From positions 1 to 64,000 of the forward strand of contig NZ_RJVB01000002.1 in assembly GCF_003751505.1 (NCBI RefSeq): 64,000 nt of DNA. Reading direction: 5' to 3'. The notes beneath the pieces were generated by a model. That model worked only from the letters and a program-made list of their open reading frames with translations, was not told the DNA's origin and did not search any database. Both the position numbers and the translations under genes were made by a program. Source of the DNA: Erwinia sp. JUb26 (GTDB lineage Bacteria; Pseudomonadota; Gammaproteobacteria; Enterobacterales; Enterobacteriaceae). The stretch's first letter is position 1. Each line of letters begins with the position of its first letter. This document shows positions 18,381 through 28,468 of this stretch, in pieces.

Positions 18381-18546
18381 CGTCTCTCGCTTAACGTAAT
18401 GAGAGGCCGCCAGGGCGACACAATGGCGCGGATTATAACACAGTGATGCCGGGATCTCAGCCATATGCGATGAGATCGTTTGGAGCCTGCTGCCGCTGGC
18501 GCTATACTGACTTTTTTCACAGTCCTGGCCGGTACTAACACTTAAT

Positions 18547-19338
18547 ATGTCCGTATTTGCGATTCTGGCACTATTCGCCTATTCATGTAGCCTTGCACTG
18601 ATTGTTCCCAGCCTGCTGCGTAAAAACAGCAGCTGGCGCAGGCTGGCCGTTCTGTCTGCCGTCGTCGCGCTGGTGTTTCACGCCGTTGCATTGCAGCAGC
18701 GTATCTTCTCCCTCGGTGGGGGGCAGAACCTCAGTCTGCTGAATATTGGTTCCCTGGTCAGCCTGCTGATCTGCTCAATCATGACGATTGTCGCCTCGCG
18801 CAATCGTGGCTGGATCCTGCTGCCGATTGTTTACAGCTTTGCCCTGATCAACCTGGCGTTTGCGACCTTCGTACCGAATGCGTTTATTACCCATCTGGAA
18901 ACCACGCCGGGGATGATGGTGCATATCGGCCTGGCGTTGTTTGCCTATGCTACGCTGATTATTGCGGCCCTCTATGCGCTGCAGCTGGCCTGGATTGACT
19001 GGCTGTTGAAAACCAAGAGGCTGGCGTTCACCACGGACATTCCGCCGCTGATGACCATCGAGCGGAAAATGTTTCATATCACCCAGATTGGGGTGGTGCT
19101 GCTCACGCTGGTGCTGTGTACCGGCCTGTTCTTTTTACCGGACCTTTTCAGCCGTGAAAATATTGATAAGGCCGTACTGTCATTCCTGGCCTGGTTCCTC
19201 TATATCGTCCTGCTTTGGGGCCATTATCACGAGGGCTGGCGCGGGCGTCGCGTCGTCTGGTTCAACTGCGGCGGCGCGTTTCTTTTGACCATGGCCTACT
19301 TCGGCAGCCGCATGCTGCAGCACTTTTTAACCTCCTGA
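18547..19338 (+). CDS. ypjD: YpjD inner-membrane protein, CcmC/ResC-like family
   Basis: A 263-residue membrane protein of the cytochrome c assembly family, with about eight transmembrane segments and the family-type WGHYHEGW segment near residue 224-231. E. coli YpjD is linked to corB and has been proposed to assist magnesium/cobalt efflux; the precise activity is unclear. It is divergent from ffh and lies 22 bp upstream of corB. Confidence 0.93.
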   Translation: MSVFAILALFAYSCSLALIVPSLLRKNSSWRRLAVLSAVVALVFHAVALQQRIFSLGGGQNLSLLNIGSLVSLLICSIMTIVASRNRGWILLPIVYSFALINLAFATFVPNAFITHLETTPGMMVHIGLALFAYATLIIAALYALQLAWIDWLLKTKRLAFTTDIPPLMTIERKMFHITQIGVVLLTLVLCTGLFFLPDLFSRENIDKAVLSFLAWFLYIVLLWGHYHEGWRGRRVVWFNCGGAFLLTMAYFGSRMLQHFLTS

Positions 19339-19360
19339 TCGACCACAACAAGGATCTCCC

Positions 19361-20653
19361 TTGGAACACGTTTCCACCACGACCCTGATCGTGACGCTGA
19401 TTATCATGATTCTGGTATCCGCGTACTTTTCCGGCTCCGAAACCGGCATGATGACGCTGAATCGCTATAAGCTGCGTCATCAGGCCAAAAACGGAGACCG
19501 TGCCGCACGCAGGGTTGAGAAGTTACTCCGCCGCCCCGACCGCCTGATAAGCCTTGTGCTGATTGGCAACAACCTGGTGAATATTCTGGCTTCTGCGCTG
19601 GGGACCATCGTCGGTATGCGCCTCTACGGGGATGCGGGCGTGGCGATTGCCACCGGTATCCTCACCTTCCTGGTGCTGGTTTTCGCGGAAGTGCTGCCAA
19701 AAACTATCGCCGCGCTCTACCCGGAAAAGGTGGCTTTTCCCAGCAGCGTGCTGCTTGGACCGTTGCAGATCGTGATGATGCCGCTGGTGTGGCTGCTGAA
19801 TACGATTACCCGCCTGCTGATGCGCATGGTGGGAATGAAAAGCGACGGTTCGATCAACTCCGCGCTGAGTAAAGAAGAGCTGCGCACCATCGTCTATGAA
19901 TCGCGCTCGCTGATGTCGCACCGCAATCAGGACATGCTGCTGTCGGTGCTCGACCTCGACAAGGTCAACGTCGATGACATCATGGTGCCGCGCAACGAAA
20001 TTGTCGGTATCAATATCAACGATGACTGGAAATCAATTGTGCGCCAGCTGGCCCACTCCCCTCACGGCCGCATCGTGCTTTATCGTGATTCGCTGGACGA
20101 TACGATAAGCATGCTGCGCGTACGCGAAGCCTATCGTCTGATGACGGAGAAAAGGGAATTCACCAAAGAAGTAATGCTGCGCGCCGCAGACGAAATTTAC
20201 TACGTGCCCGAGGGAACGCCGCTGAACGTACAGCTGGTGAAGTTTCAGCGCAATAAGGAAAAGGTGGGACTGGTTGTCGATGAGTATGGTGACATCAAAG
20301 GGCTGGTGACCATTGAGGATATCCTGGAAGAGATCGTCGGCGATTTCACCACTTCGATGTCACCGTCGCTGGCTGAAGAGGTGGTGCCGCAGAATGATGG
20401 TACCGTGCTGATTGAAGGCAGTGCCAACGTACGCGAGCTAAATAAGGCCTTTAACTGGACGCTGCCGGAAGAAGGTGCGCGCACCGTCAACGGAATGATT
20501 CTCGAAGAGCTTCAGGATATCCCACTGCCCGATACCACCATCCATATTGGTCAATACGCGGTCGATATTCTGGATGTGCAGGAGAATATGATTAAGCAGG
20601 TGCGGGTAACGCCACAGAAGCCGTTAAAAGAGTCGGCGAGTTCGTCATCGTAG
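19361..20653 (+). CDS. corB: CorB/YfjD, CNNM-type transporter with CBS domains
   Basis: HlyC/CorC-family membrane protein implicated in Mg/Co efflux. The 430 residues include an N-terminal DUF21 membrane domain with three to four helices (AYFSGSETGMM at about 21-31), a CBS pair (IMVPRNEIVGI and VGLVVDEYGDIKGLVT), and a C-terminal CorC-HlyC domain (about 345-420). Translation starts at TTG, with AAGGA upstream, as I recall for the E. coli gene. A synteny break follows it: luxS converges 76 bp further on. Confidence 0.94.
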   Translation: MEHVSTTTLIVTLIIMILVSAYFSGSETGMMTLNRYKLRHQAKNGDRAARRVEKLLRRPDRLISLVLIGNNLVNILASALGTIVGMRLYGDAGVAIATGILTFLVLVFAEVLPKTIAALYPEKVAFPSSVLLGPLQIVMMPLVWLLNTITRLLMRMVGMKSDGSINSALSKEELRTIVYESRSLMSHRNQDMLLSVLDLDKVNVDDIMVPRNEIVGININDDWKSIVRQLAHSPHGRIVLYRDSLDDTISMLRVREAYRLMTEKREFTKEVMLRAADEIYYVPEGTPLNVQLVKFQRNKEKVGLVVDEYGDIKGLVTIEDILEEIVGDFTTSMSPSLAEEVVPQNDGTVLIEGSANVRELNKAFNWTLPEEGARTVNGMILEELQDIPLPDTTIHIGQYAVDILDVQENMIKQVRVTPQKPLKESASSSS

Positions 20654-20729
20654 ATACCCTCTCCTGCGGCTGCAGAAGAGGATTAACCGATGACAGGGAC
20701 GTTCGGTGAACCCGAGCGCCCCGATCCGG

Positions 20730-21245
20730 TTAGATATGCAGTTCTTTCAGTTTTTCTTTCGGCAGGGCCAGGTCTTCATTACGGTTCACGCGGATATCGT
20801 TAGCGATAATGTGACGCGCAATTTCCTGTGCTTCTTCCAGTGAGTGCATCTCACAGGTGCCGCACTGATAGATGTTCAGCTCAGGAATATCATTCTGGTT
20901 GGCAACCTTGAGAACATCCTCCATTGCCGCTTTCCACGCCTTCGCCACGCGCTGCTCATCCGGTACACCAATCAGGCTCATGTAGAACCCCGTACGGCAT
21001 CCCATCGGCGAGATATCAACGATTTCAACGCCTTCACCGTTCAGGTGGTCGCGCATAAAACCGGCGAACAGGTGTTCCAGAGTATGGATACCGCGCTCAG
21101 GCAGGATTTCGATGTTCGGTCGGCAGAAACGCAGATCGAAAACGGTGATAGTGTCGCCATGAGGGGTCTTCATGGTCTTAGCTACGCGGACTGCAGGAGC
21201 GGCCATGATGGTGTGATCAACGGTAAAGCTATCCAGCAATGGCAT
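20730..21245 (-). CDS. luxS: S-ribosylhomocysteine lyase (AI-2 synthase)
   Basis: Cleaves S-ribosylhomocysteine to homocysteine and DPD, the precursor of autoinducer-2, in the activated methyl cycle. The 171-residue protein has the metal-binding HTLEH (His54, His58) and the third ligand Cys in [10 protein letters not shown], plus catalytic Cys in MGCRTGF. It is divergent from micA, as in E. coli and Salmonella. Confidence 0.98.
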   Translation of the reverse strand: MPLLDSFTVDHTIMAAPAVRVAKTMKTPHGDTITVFDLRFCRPNIEILPERGIHTLEHLFAGFMRDHLNGEGVEIVDISPMGCRTGFYMSLIGVPDEQRVAKAWKAAMEDVLKVANQNDIPELNIYQCGTCEMHSLEEAQEIARHIIANDIRVNRNEDLALPKEKLKELHI

Positions 21246-21283
21246 ATTGTTACCTCAACTAATGAATTTATTTTAGATATCGT

Positions 21284-21311
21284 GAAACTTTTTCTGTCAG
21301 CTCGCGTCTGA
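21284..21311 (+). promoter_or_regulatory. Sigma-E-type promoter of micA
   Basis: GAAACTT (21284-21290), 16-bp spacer, TCTGA (21307-21311), seven bases before the micA start. It resembles the sigma-E pattern GGAACTT-N16-TCTGA. MicA belongs to the sigma-E envelope-stress regulon in E. coli. Confidence 0.7.
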
Positions 21312-21317
21312 CTATGT

Positions 21318-21395
21318 GAAAGACGCGCATTTGTTATCATCATCCCTGACAACAGAGATGTTACTTTGGCCACAATGATGTGGCCATTTTCTTTT
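21318..21395 (+). ncRNA. micA: MicA small regulatory RNA
   Basis: Hfq-dependent sRNA that represses ompA and other outer-membrane protein mRNAs. The 5' part, from GAAAGACGCGCATTTGTTAT through ATCATCCCTGA, matches the E. coli MicA seed region as I recall it. The 3' end has the stem GGCCAC (21368-21373) / GTGGCC (21380-21385) and a T-rich tail. It lies between luxS and gshA exactly as in E. coli. The middle and loop sequences differ, as expected in a more distant genus. Confidence 0.92.
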
Positions 21396-21399
21396 AGCG

Positions 21400-22959
21400 C
21401 TAGCCTTTATCTTTCAGAAACTCTTCCAGACTCAGCGTATCACTTTCTTCAATCTGCTGCTGGCTTACCTTCGAGCGCTGCGCCTCTGCGGTGAACTGTT
21501 CTTCACTCAATACTTCCAAAGACTCTTCGTTCAGCTGTTGGCGATACTGCTCGGCCAGCGCCAGCCCGGTACCGACAATGCCGTTTTCCTTCAGCGAGTG
21601 CAGGAAACGTGCGGAGTAGGTCAAATCCGGGTCGTCAAACGTGGCCACCAGGCGATCGCACACTTCCTGGTAGTGGTTTTCTCCGCTCTGACCGTCCAGC
21701 GTTTCGGCAACTCGCCTGAGATCGCGGAACAATGCTTTACCCACATCGACCAGCGGCTGCTCGGTATCTCCGCAGCCAATGCCGAGGGTTTGGCCCGGCT
21801 TACGACCTTCAAGGATCACCCGGTTCCAGTTTTTACGCGTACAGAGCAGTTCATCACTGTTCATATCCGGCGCTTCCGCCAGCGTACACCAGATCAAGAA
21901 CAGATCCAGGAAGCGCACCTGGTTAGCATCAACCCCGATCGCAGAGAACGGGTTGATGTCCAGCGAGCGCACTTCAATATATTCAATGCCGCCGCGCAGC
22001 AGCGCGTCTGAAGGCGCTTCACCGGAACGCGTCACGCGCTTCGGCCTGATTGGCGCATACAGCTCATTTTCAATCTGCAGCACGTTGGTATTCAGCTGCA
22101 GCCAGTCACCGTTAGCGTCCTTCACGCCCATCGCCGCAAATTCAGCGGAGGGGGTTTTAATCGCCGCCTTAAGCGCTTTGATATAGCCGGGCAGATCGTT
22201 AAAGGTAATACCGAGGTTGCTCTGCGACTTGTTGGTGTAACCCAGATCGCTCAGGCGCAGAGAAGTGGCATACGGCAATGACAGCATGCCCTGTTCACTG
22301 CGATCGAACGGCAGATTGCTTTCCTTACCCTGCAGGAACGAAGAGCAAATCGCCGGTGACGCACCGAACAGATAAGGGATAATCCAGCCGAAGCGATAGT
22401 AGTTGCGAATCAGGCGCAGGTAACCGTCTGAAATCGCATCTTTACCGCTTTCCGCATCCTCTACGCCAGCCCAGGCCTGCCAGAAAGAGAGCGGCAGCGA
22501 GAAGTTATAATGCACGCCGGAAATCACCTGCATCAACGCACCGTAACGATTTTTCAATCCCTGACGGTACAGCGTTTTCATGCGGCCAATGTTCGAACTG
22601 CCGTACTGCGCCAGCTCAATATCCTGACCCGGTTCAATAATGCACGGCATGCTCATCGGCCACATCCGCTCTTCACCGAGTTCGCGGGAGGTGTGGCGAT
22701 GAATATCACGCAGGAACGCCAGCAGATGATCGATATCCTGATCGACCGGCGTGATAAATTCCAACAGCGCTTCCGCAAAATCGGTGGTGATCCACTTATG
22801 CGTTAAGGTGGATCCCAGAGAAGAGGGATGCCGGGTTGTCGCCAGATGCCCATCGGGCCTGACACGCAGCGTTTCGCGTTCAATACCGCGACCAATTCCT
22901 TTAAGTGCGCCAGGGTGGGCTTCCAGCCACGCAAGTGCCTGTGATACGTCCGGGATCAA
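21400..22959 (-). CDS. gshA: Glutamate-cysteine ligase
   Basis: First enzyme of glutathione synthesis, proteobacterial GshA type 1. It is 519 residues, the usual length, with conserved [13 protein letters not shown] near residues 21-33 and family-wide similarity. The start is TTG, preceded by GGGAGG with a five-base gap; a TTG start is also what I recall for E. coli gshA and may limit its translation. The stop codon lies a few bases from the micA terminator. Confidence 0.97.
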   Translation of the reverse strand: MIPDVSQALAWLEAHPGALKGIGRGIERETLRVRPDGHLATTRHPSSLGSTLTHKWITTDFAEALLEFITPVDQDIDHLLAFLRDIHRHTSRELGEERMWPMSMPCIIEPGQDIELAQYGSSNIGRMKTLYRQGLKNRYGALMQVISGVHYNFSLPLSFWQAWAGVEDAESGKDAISDGYLRLIRNYYRFGWIIPYLFGASPAICSSFLQGKESNLPFDRSEQGMLSLPYATSLRLSDLGYTNKSQSNLGITFNDLPGYIKALKAAIKTPSAEFAAMGVKDANGDWLQLNTNVLQIENELYAPIRPKRVTRSGEAPSDALLRGGIEYIEVRSLDINPFSAIGVDANQVRFLDLFLIWCTLAEAPDMNSDELLCTRKNWNRVILEGRKPGQTLGIGCGDTEQPLVDVGKALFRDLRRVAETLDGQSGENHYQEVCDRLVATFDDPDLTYSARFLHSLKENGIVGTGLALAEQYRQQLNEESLEVLSEEQFTAEAQRSKVSQQQIEESDTLSLEEFLKDKG

Positions 22960-23031
22960 ATTGACCTCCCGCTCAGAGAAAATTTATTATTGTTAAGCAT
23001 AATGTTAACCGTAGCATCATCTAATAGCGAA

Positions 23032-23460
23032 TCAATGCCACCATTCCATGCCCTGTAATGTTGCAGCAGCCAGCGCGATATATCGCAAGGTTTTGCCGAC
23101 AGCGAGAAAAAAAACCGTCGGCAGCCAGGCGAAACGCAGCCAGCCGGCAATAACGCACAGCAGGTCACCGATCACCGGTAACCAGCTAAATATCAGCGCG
23201 GCAGGCCCTAAACGATGTAACCATGCCATCGCTGTTTTATGCCATCGCCCCTGTTCTTTTAGCGGCAGCAGGCGACCAATCAGAATGTTTGTCAGTCCCC
23301 CGAGGGTGTTACCTACGGCAGCAATCAATACCAGATGTACCGCGGAAGCCTTACCGGCCAGTAACAGGCCTACCAGCATCGCCTCCGAGCTGCCGGGCAA
23401 CAGCGTAGCACTCAGAAAACTGCTGGCAAACATCGAACCGTATGTCAGCCACTCAGTCAC
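23032..23460 (-). CDS. yqaA: YqaA inner-membrane protein (DedA-like)
   Basis: A small 142-residue membrane protein of the SNARE-associated/DedA-like group with about four hydrophobic segments. The segment LPGSSEAMLVGLL near the N-terminus is typical. Function unknown. Its first codons overlap the yqaB stop by four bases (ATGA), so the two are translationally coupled. Confidence 0.92.
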   Translation of the reverse strand: MTEWLTYGSMFASSFLSATLLPGSSEAMLVGLLLAGKASAVHLVLIAAVGNTLGGLTNILIGRLLPLKEQGRWHKTAMAWLHRLGPAALIFSWLPVIGDLLCVIAGWLRFAWLPTVFFLAVGKTLRYIALAAATLQGMEWWH

Positions 23461-24023
23461 AGCAAACGAACATCAACGGCATCCATACCCGCAGCACGTG
23501 CAGCCTGCAGACCGAAGTCCGCATCCTCAAATACCACGCAGCGCGCAGGCGGTACGCCCAACAGTTCAGCGCAGCGGATAAATGTATCAGGCTCTGGCTT
23601 ATGACGTTTAACATCATCTGCTCCGACAATCGCCGAGAAGTAATCGCGCAGCCCCAGATGCTGCAACAGCGCAACCGCCATGGCATGTTCGCTGCCGGTG
23701 CCCACCGCCATCGGGCGACGTCCCTTATAGGCTTTAACCACCTCGATCAGCGGGAGCGGTTTCACCACATCGAACAGTATGCTTTTAAATAAAGAGGTCT
23801 TCTCCGCAGCAAGGCGGTGAGGATCGAGATCGCTCTGATGCTGTTCAACGATAAACTGTGCAATGCGCCAGGTCGGAGAACCATTAAGGCCAATCAGCGC
23901 CTTTTCATCAAAAGCCATCCCATGCTGAGCCAGCACCTGACGCCAGGCCTGGCGGTGCGTGGGTTCAGTATCGAGGATGGTGCCATCCATATCGAAGATC
24001 AAGCCGTCGTAAGCGTCGTACAT
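23457..24023 (-). CDS. yqaB: HAD-family sugar-phosphate phosphatase YqaB
   Basis: Fructose-1-phosphate/6-phosphogluconate phosphatase of the HAD superfamily. The 188 residues include motif I DMDGT (nucleophile Asp about residue 11), motif II VGTGS and motif IV FEDADFG. The start at MYDAYDG is preferred over an ATG four codons upstream, which matches the E. coli N-terminus. It is followed by yqaA. Confidence 0.94.
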   Translation of the reverse strand: MYDAYDGLIFDMDGTILDTEPTHRQAWRQVLAQHGMAFDEKALIGLNGSPTWRIAQFIVEQHQSDLDPHRLAAEKTSLFKSILFDVVKPLPLIEVVKAYKGRRPMAVGTGSEHAMAVALLQHLGLRDYFSAIVGADDVKRHKPEPDTFIRCAELLGVPPARCVVFEDADFGLQAARAAGMDAVDVRLL

Positions 24024-24296
24024 TCTCTTAACCACCCTGATAAAGGAACGATTACTTTAGCGTAAAGCCGTATGAATGTCGCTGTCAGCGTGGATCCGCA
24101 AATGCCTTGAAAGCCATAGGGATTTCTGGCAGTAAATTTGCGATGAGAAAACGAATTAACATGCAGGATAACGGGCTAAAGATAAAAAGACAGAGGGGGA
24201 ACGAACAGATGAGGAAAACAGGGTGACGGCAACATGGCGGCACAATCGTAGACGGCCTGACGAGCGAGATTGAGGAATAGTAGAAATCAGGAGAGA

Positions 24297-24373
24297 TGGT
24301 GCATCCAGGAGGATTCGAACCTCCGACCGCTCGGTTCGTAGCCGAGTACTCTATCCAGCTGAGCTATGGATGC
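24297..24373 (-). tRNA. argQ: tRNA-Arg(ACG), copy 4 of the array
   Basis: A 77-base cloverleaf including encoded CCA. Acceptor stem GCATCCA / TGGATGC, anticodon stem CTCGG / CCGAG with loop CTACGAA (anticodon ACG, read as ICG), T-loop GTTCGAATC. Most distal of four identical-looking copies transcribed leftward from serV; the name follows E. coli gene order. Confidence 0.97.
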
Positions 24374-24396
24374 ATCGGGAAATGCTTGACTCAATA

Positions 24397-24473
24397 TGGT
24401 GCATCCAGGAGGATTCGAACCTCCGACCGCTCGGTTCGTAGCCGAGTACTCTATCCAGCTGAGCTATGGATGC
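24397..24473 (-). tRNA. argZ: tRNA-Arg(ACG), copy 3
   Basis: Same sequence as the neighbouring copies, 77 bases with CCA and anticodon ACG. Separated from the next copy by 23 bp. Confidence 0.97.
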
Positions 24474-24551
24474 ATCGGAAAAACTTTTGATTGGGGGGTA
24501 ACGCGACAAACCTGAGGAGATACTGAAGAAAATCACTGCCACTCTAAGGAA

Positions 24552-24628
24552 TGGTGCATCCAGGAGGATTCGAACCTCCGACCGCTCGGTTCGTAGCCGA
24601 GTACTCTATCCAGCTGAGCTATGGATGC
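24552..24628 (-). tRNA. argY: tRNA-Arg(ACG), copy 2
   Basis: Identical 77-base tRNA-Arg with anticodon ACG; a 78-bp spacer separates it from copy 3. Confidence 0.97.
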
Positions 24629-24738
24629 ATTGCTAATTCTTGTATAACGCAGGGTGCTTAACTACTCACCGTGATACAGGCTGCTAACGCTGTACCTTAC
24701 TACTTCTTATAAAGCCGCTTATGCCACTTTAAGAGAGA

Positions 24739-24815
24739 TGGTGCATCCAGGAGGATTCGAACCTCCGACCGCTCGGTTCGTAGCCGAGTACTCTATCCAG
24801 CTGAGCTATGGATGC
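24739..24815 (-). tRNA. argV: tRNA-Arg(ACG), copy 1
   Basis: Identical 77-base tRNA-Arg with anticodon ACG, separated from the upstream tRNA-Ser by only four bases, so both come from one precursor. Confidence 0.97.
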
Positions 24816-24819
24816 AAAA

Positions 24820-24912
24820 TGGCGGTGAGGCGGGGATTCGAACCCCGGATGCAGCTTTTGACCGCATACTCCCTTAGCAGGGGAGCGCCTTCAGCCTCTC
24901 GGCCACCTCACC
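24820..24912 (-). tRNA. serV: tRNA-Ser(GCT)
   Basis: A 93-base class II tRNA with a long variable arm and encoded CCA. The anticodon loop CTGCTAA gives anticodon GCT, reading AGC and AGT. It is the first tRNA of the serV-argVYZQ transcript. Confidence 0.97.
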
Positions 24913-24976
24913 ACTAGCACTCTTTCGAGTTGTGCTTCAGAACTTTCTAACTGCTCATCGGCACTGCGTGGCGCAC

Positions 24977-25004
24977 ATATTACTTTCTGGGCGTTTTAAG
25001 TCAA
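24977..25004 (-). promoter_or_regulatory. Stable-RNA promoter of the serV-argVYZQ array
   Basis: Reverse strand: -35 TTGACT (25004-24999), 16-bp spacer, -10 TAATAT (24982-24977), then a GC-rich discriminator (GTGCGCC). The hexamers and spacing are identical to the rrn P2 promoter in this window, which fits stringent control. Confidence 0.85.
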
Positions 25005-25239
25005 ACATTTTCTCCCCCTTTTTTCACCCTCTGCGTTCAATTGCACAAAAGCCATGCAATCCGGCGGTTTTAAAGGCAAAAAGAGTGAATTATCAACAGC
25101 GAAAACGGCGTTCTGCGATGAAAAGCACAACGGGAATAATCCACCGGGATGGCTGATTTAATGAAAAAGACGCAGGCGAAAAGAAGATATGTACGGATCG
25201 GGGGGAAAAATGGGGTCGAACAGAAGCAAACCGGCAGTG

Positions 25240-25261
25240 GCCTCGCTACAGAGAGCGAGGC
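25240..25261 (-). terminator. Hairpin after csrA (possible terminator)
   Basis: Perfect 8-bp stem GCCTCGCT / AGCGAGGC with a six-base loop, 10 bp beyond the csrA stop codon. No T run follows, so termination is uncertain. Confidence 0.5.
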
Positions 25262-25271
25262 GCTGAATACG

Positions 25272-25457
25272 TTAGTAGCTCGTTTGCTGAGTTTTTTCAG
25301 CCTGAATACGCTGATAAATCTCTTCGCGATGCACCGATACTTCTTTAGGGGCGTTCACACCAATACGGACCTGGTTACCTTTAACACCCAGCACAGTTAC
25401 AGTAACCTCATCACCGATCATGAGGGTTTCACCAACTCGACGAGTTAGAATAAGCAT
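25272..25457 (-). CDS. csrA: Carbon storage regulator CsrA
   Basis: Global post-transcriptional regulator that binds GGA motifs in mRNA leaders as a dimer. At 61 residues it is full length, with [10 protein letters not shown] at the N-terminus and the RNA-contacting segment [10 protein letters not shown]. The ribosome site AAGGAGC contains a GGA, consistent with the autoregulation known in E. coli. Confidence 0.98.
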   Translation of the reverse strand: MLILTRRVGETLMIGDEVTVTVLGVKGNQVRIGVNAPKEVSVHREEIYQRIQAEKTQQTSY

Positions 25458-25650
25458 TCTTTGCTCCTTGAAAGATTAAAAGAGTCGGGTTAACTGTTCC
25501 CGGCATTATCCATCATACAACGTGCAATGTAGACTATGACAAATACACCAAGAGTGCATCCTCATACTAATACATTCTGCTGATACTTAGTTTAGCCGAA
25601 AACCTGCTCATCAACCTGACTTTATGATTACAGTGCGCACCGCATATGAA

Positions 25651-25679
25651 GAGCGCCAGGTTTTCGCTTCCTGGCGCTC
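25651..25679 (-). terminator. Hairpin after alaS
   Basis: Perfect 10-bp stem GAGCGCCAGG / CCTGGCGCTC, 24 bp beyond the alaS stop codon. It lacks a T run; it may end alaS transcripts or protect their 3' ends before csrA. Confidence 0.5.
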
Positions 25680-25703
25680 ATCAGCGGTACATTCTTATTG
25701 GTG

Positions 25704-28331
25704 TTACAGTTTTGCTGCCACCCAGGACTCAACGCCAGCCAGCGCAGCAGGGAGTGCCTGTGCATCTGTACCGCCCGCCTGAGCCATGTCCGGCCGACCG
25801 CCACCTTTCCCGCCAACCTGCTGCGCAAGCTCGCCAACCAGCTCACCCGCTTTCACACGATCGGTCAGGTCTTTAGTCACCCCACTAATCAGGGATACTT
25901 TTCCATCTGCAACGGTTGCCAGTACGATAACCGCGGAGCCGAGCTGATTTTTTAGATCGTCTACCATCGTACGCAGCATTTTTGGCTCAACGTTTTTCAG
26001 TTCGCTAACCAGCAGCTTTGTGCCCTTCACGGCAATCGCTTTACTGCTCAGGAGATTGCTCTCCTGCGCGGCCTGCTGATCTTTCAGCTGCTGCAGTTCT
26101 TTTTCCAGCCCGCGTGCATGGTCGATCAGCGCGCGCACTTTATCATTCAGGTTACTGCTGTTCGCTTTCACCAGCTGGGCGATATCCAGCAGCTGTTCGC
26201 TCTGGCTGTAAACCTGAGACAGCGCGCCCTCACCCGTGACGGCTTCAATACGACGCACGCCCGCAGCCGTGCCGGATTCAGACAGAATGCGGAACAGGCC
26301 GATATCGCCGGTGCGGCTGGCGTGAACGCCACCGCACAGCTCGGTTGAGAAGTCACCCATGCCGACGACGCGGACATGATCGTCATACTTCTCGCCAAAC
26401 AGCGCCATGGCGCCTTTGGCTCTGGCCGCTTCCAGCTCCATGATATTGGTATCAATCGCCAGATTACGACGGATCTGCGCGTTGACGATCTCTTCAACCT
26501 GGCGGATTTCCTGCGGCTTCATCGCTTCGAAATGCGAGAAGTCAAAACGCAGGTATTTATCGTTCACCAGTGAGCCTTTCTGTGCCACGTGGTCGCCCAG
26601 AACCTGGCGCAGCGCAGCATGCAGCAGGTGCGTCGCGGAGTGGTTAAGACGGATACGCGCACGGCGCGCTTCATCAACCTGCGCCGCCAGACGATCGCCG
26701 ATGCGTAATGTTCCTACGGCCAGCTTGCCGCTGTGGCCAATCGCCTGACCGTATTTTTGGGTATCGGTTACGGTGAAGCTGGTGTTCTCACCTTTCAGTT
26801 CGCCCGTATCACCTACCTGTCCGCCTGATTCGCCGTAGAACGGCGTTTCATCCAGAACGATTACCCCTTCCTGACCGGCAGTGATTTCACTCGCCGCCTG
26901 GCCATTCACAAAAATGGCGGTCACGGTCGCATTCAGCGCCAGCTGGTCATAGCCTTTAAACGCGGACGCTTTATCGATGCTGATCACGCTGCTGTAGTCA
27001 GCACCAAAACCGCTGGCATCACGTGCGCGCTGGCGCTGCTGCTCCATCGCCCGCTCGAAGCCTTCTTCGTCGATTTTCAGGTTACGTTCACGGCAGACAT
27101 CGGCGGTCAGATCGACCGGGAAGCCAAAGGTGTCATACAGACGGAAGACGGTTTCACCGTCCAGCGTATCGCCCTGAAGTTTTTCCAGTTCGTCATCCAG
27201 CAGCGCCAGACCGCGCTCCAGCGTTTTTGCGAACTGCTCTTCTTCTGATTTCAGAACCTGCTCAACCTGAGCCTGCTGGCGCTGCAGCTCTTCTCCCGCC
27301 GCGCCCATCACTTCAATCAGTGGCGCAACCAGTTTATAAAAGAAGGTGCCCTTCGCGCCCAGCATGTTGCCGTGACGAACCGCACGGCGAATGATACGAC
27401 GCAGGACGTAGCCGCGGTTTTCATTCGATGGGATCACGCCATCGGCGATCAGGAATGCACAGGAACGGATGTGGTCAGCAATCACGCGCAGTGATTTATT
27501 GCCGAGATCGGTTGCACCGGTAACCTCTGCAACAGAGGCAATCAGTTTAGCGAACAGATCGATTTCATAGTTCGAGTTCACGTGCTGCAGAACCGCAGAG
27601 ATACGCTCCAGCCCCATGCCGGTATCGACCGAAGGCTTAGGCAGCGGCAGCATGGTACCGTCAGGCTGACGGTTGAACTGCATAAAGACGATGTTCCAGA
27701 TCTCAATGTAGCGGTCGCCGTCTTCTTCCGGGCTGCCCGGAGGGCCGCCCCAGATATGGTCGCCGTGGTCAAAGAAGATTTCAGAGCACGGACCGCAAGG
27801 ACCGGTATCGCCCATCTGCCAGAAGTTATCTGACGCGTAGGCGCCGCCTTTATTGTCGCCGATACGAATAATACGTTCGCGCGGTACGCCGATCTCATTC
27901 GCCCAGATATCAAAGGCTTCATCATCGGTTTCGTACACGGTCACCCACAGTTTCTCTTTCGGCAGTGCAAACCACGCCGAACCGGTCAACAGTTCCCAGG
28001 CAAAGGCAATCGCCTCTTTCTTGAAATAGTCGCCAAAACTGAAGTTGCCCAGCATCTCGAAGAAAGTATGGTGGCGGGCAGTGTAGCCAACGTTTTCAAG
28101 ATCGTTGTGTTTACCACCGGCGCGCACGCAGCGCTGCGAGGTCGTCGCACGGGTGTAGTTACGCTTGTCCTGGCCAAGGAAAACATCCTTGAACTGGTTC
28201 ATCCCGGCGTTGGTAAACAGCAAAGTCGGATCGTTGTTGGGGACGAGGGAGCTACTGGCTACAACCTGATGTCCCTTGCTCTGGAAAAAGTCGAGAAACG
28301 CTTGACGAATCTCCGCAGTGCTCTTGCTCAT
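25704..28331 (-). CDS. alaS: Alanyl-tRNA synthetase
   Basis: Class II synthetase that charges tRNA-Ala. The 875 residues match the family length: an N-terminal aminoacylation domain (about 1-460, with [14 protein letters not shown] and [17 protein letters not shown]), an editing domain with zinc ligands NHSATHLLH and [13 protein letters not shown], and a C-terminal C-Ala domain ending [12 protein letters not shown]. It lies downstream of recX on the same strand. Confidence 0.98.
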   Translation of the reverse strand: MSKSTAEIRQAFLDFFQSKGHQVVASSSLVPNNDPTLLFTNAGMNQFKDVFLGQDKRNYTRATTSQRCVRAGGKHNDLENVGYTARHHTFFEMLGNFSFGDYFKKEAIAFAWELLTGSAWFALPKEKLWVTVYETDDEAFDIWANEIGVPRERIIRIGDNKGGAYASDNFWQMGDTGPCGPCSEIFFDHGDHIWGGPPGSPEEDGDRYIEIWNIVFMQFNRQPDGTMLPLPKPSVDTGMGLERISAVLQHVNSNYEIDLFAKLIASVAEVTGATDLGNKSLRVIADHIRSCAFLIADGVIPSNENRGYVLRRIIRRAVRHGNMLGAKGTFFYKLVAPLIEVMGAAGEELQRQQAQVEQVLKSEEEQFAKTLERGLALLDDELEKLQGDTLDGETVFRLYDTFGFPVDLTADVCRERNLKIDEEGFERAMEQQRQRARDASGFGADYSSVISIDKASAFKGYDQLALNATVTAIFVNGQAASEITAGQEGVIVLDETPFYGESGGQVGDTGELKGENTSFTVTDTQKYGQAIGHSGKLAVGTLRIGDRLAAQVDEARRARIRLNHSATHLLHAALRQVLGDHVAQKGSLVNDKYLRFDFSHFEAMKPQEIRQVEEIVNAQIRRNLAIDTNIMELEAARAKGAMALFGEKYDDHVRVVGMGDFSTELCGGVHASRTGDIGLFRILSESGTAAGVRRIEAVTGEGALSQVYSQSEQLLDIAQLVKANSSNLNDKVRALIDHARGLEKELQQLKDQQAAQESNLLSSKAIAVKGTKLLVSELKNVEPKMLRTMVDDLKNQLGSAVIVLATVADGKVSLISGVTKDLTDRVKAGELVGELAQQVGGKGGGRPDMAQAGGTDAQALPAALAGVESWVAAKL

Positions 28332-28468
28332 ATTTGTCCTGGAATCACGCTAACGAACGTTTCGTGGGTCTTGCTGCGCCGGAATTACACTTGCCTGCGG
28401 CGACACACGAACAAAAAGTGGTGAATAAGATAAATTTTCTTCGGAGGGAAGTAAAATCCCATTGGCGT

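Noticed and set aside
18381-18464. 28-residue N-terminal extension of Ffh
   Set aside because: The conserved Ffh N-terminus begins at MFTNLSDRL; the extension covers promoter sequence.
24296-24542. Short frames such as one reading [14 protein letters not shown]
   Set aside because: These are translations of the tRNA-Arg genes, a familiar annotation artefact.
24374-24738. Direct repeats between 24297 and 24815 as a repeat array or attachment sites
   Set aside because: The repeated unit is the complete tRNA-Arg gene; no integrase or element border is seen.
25149-25448. 99-codon plus-strand frame opposite csrA
   Set aside because: Overlaps csrA antisense and the csrA 3' hairpin; no supporting features.
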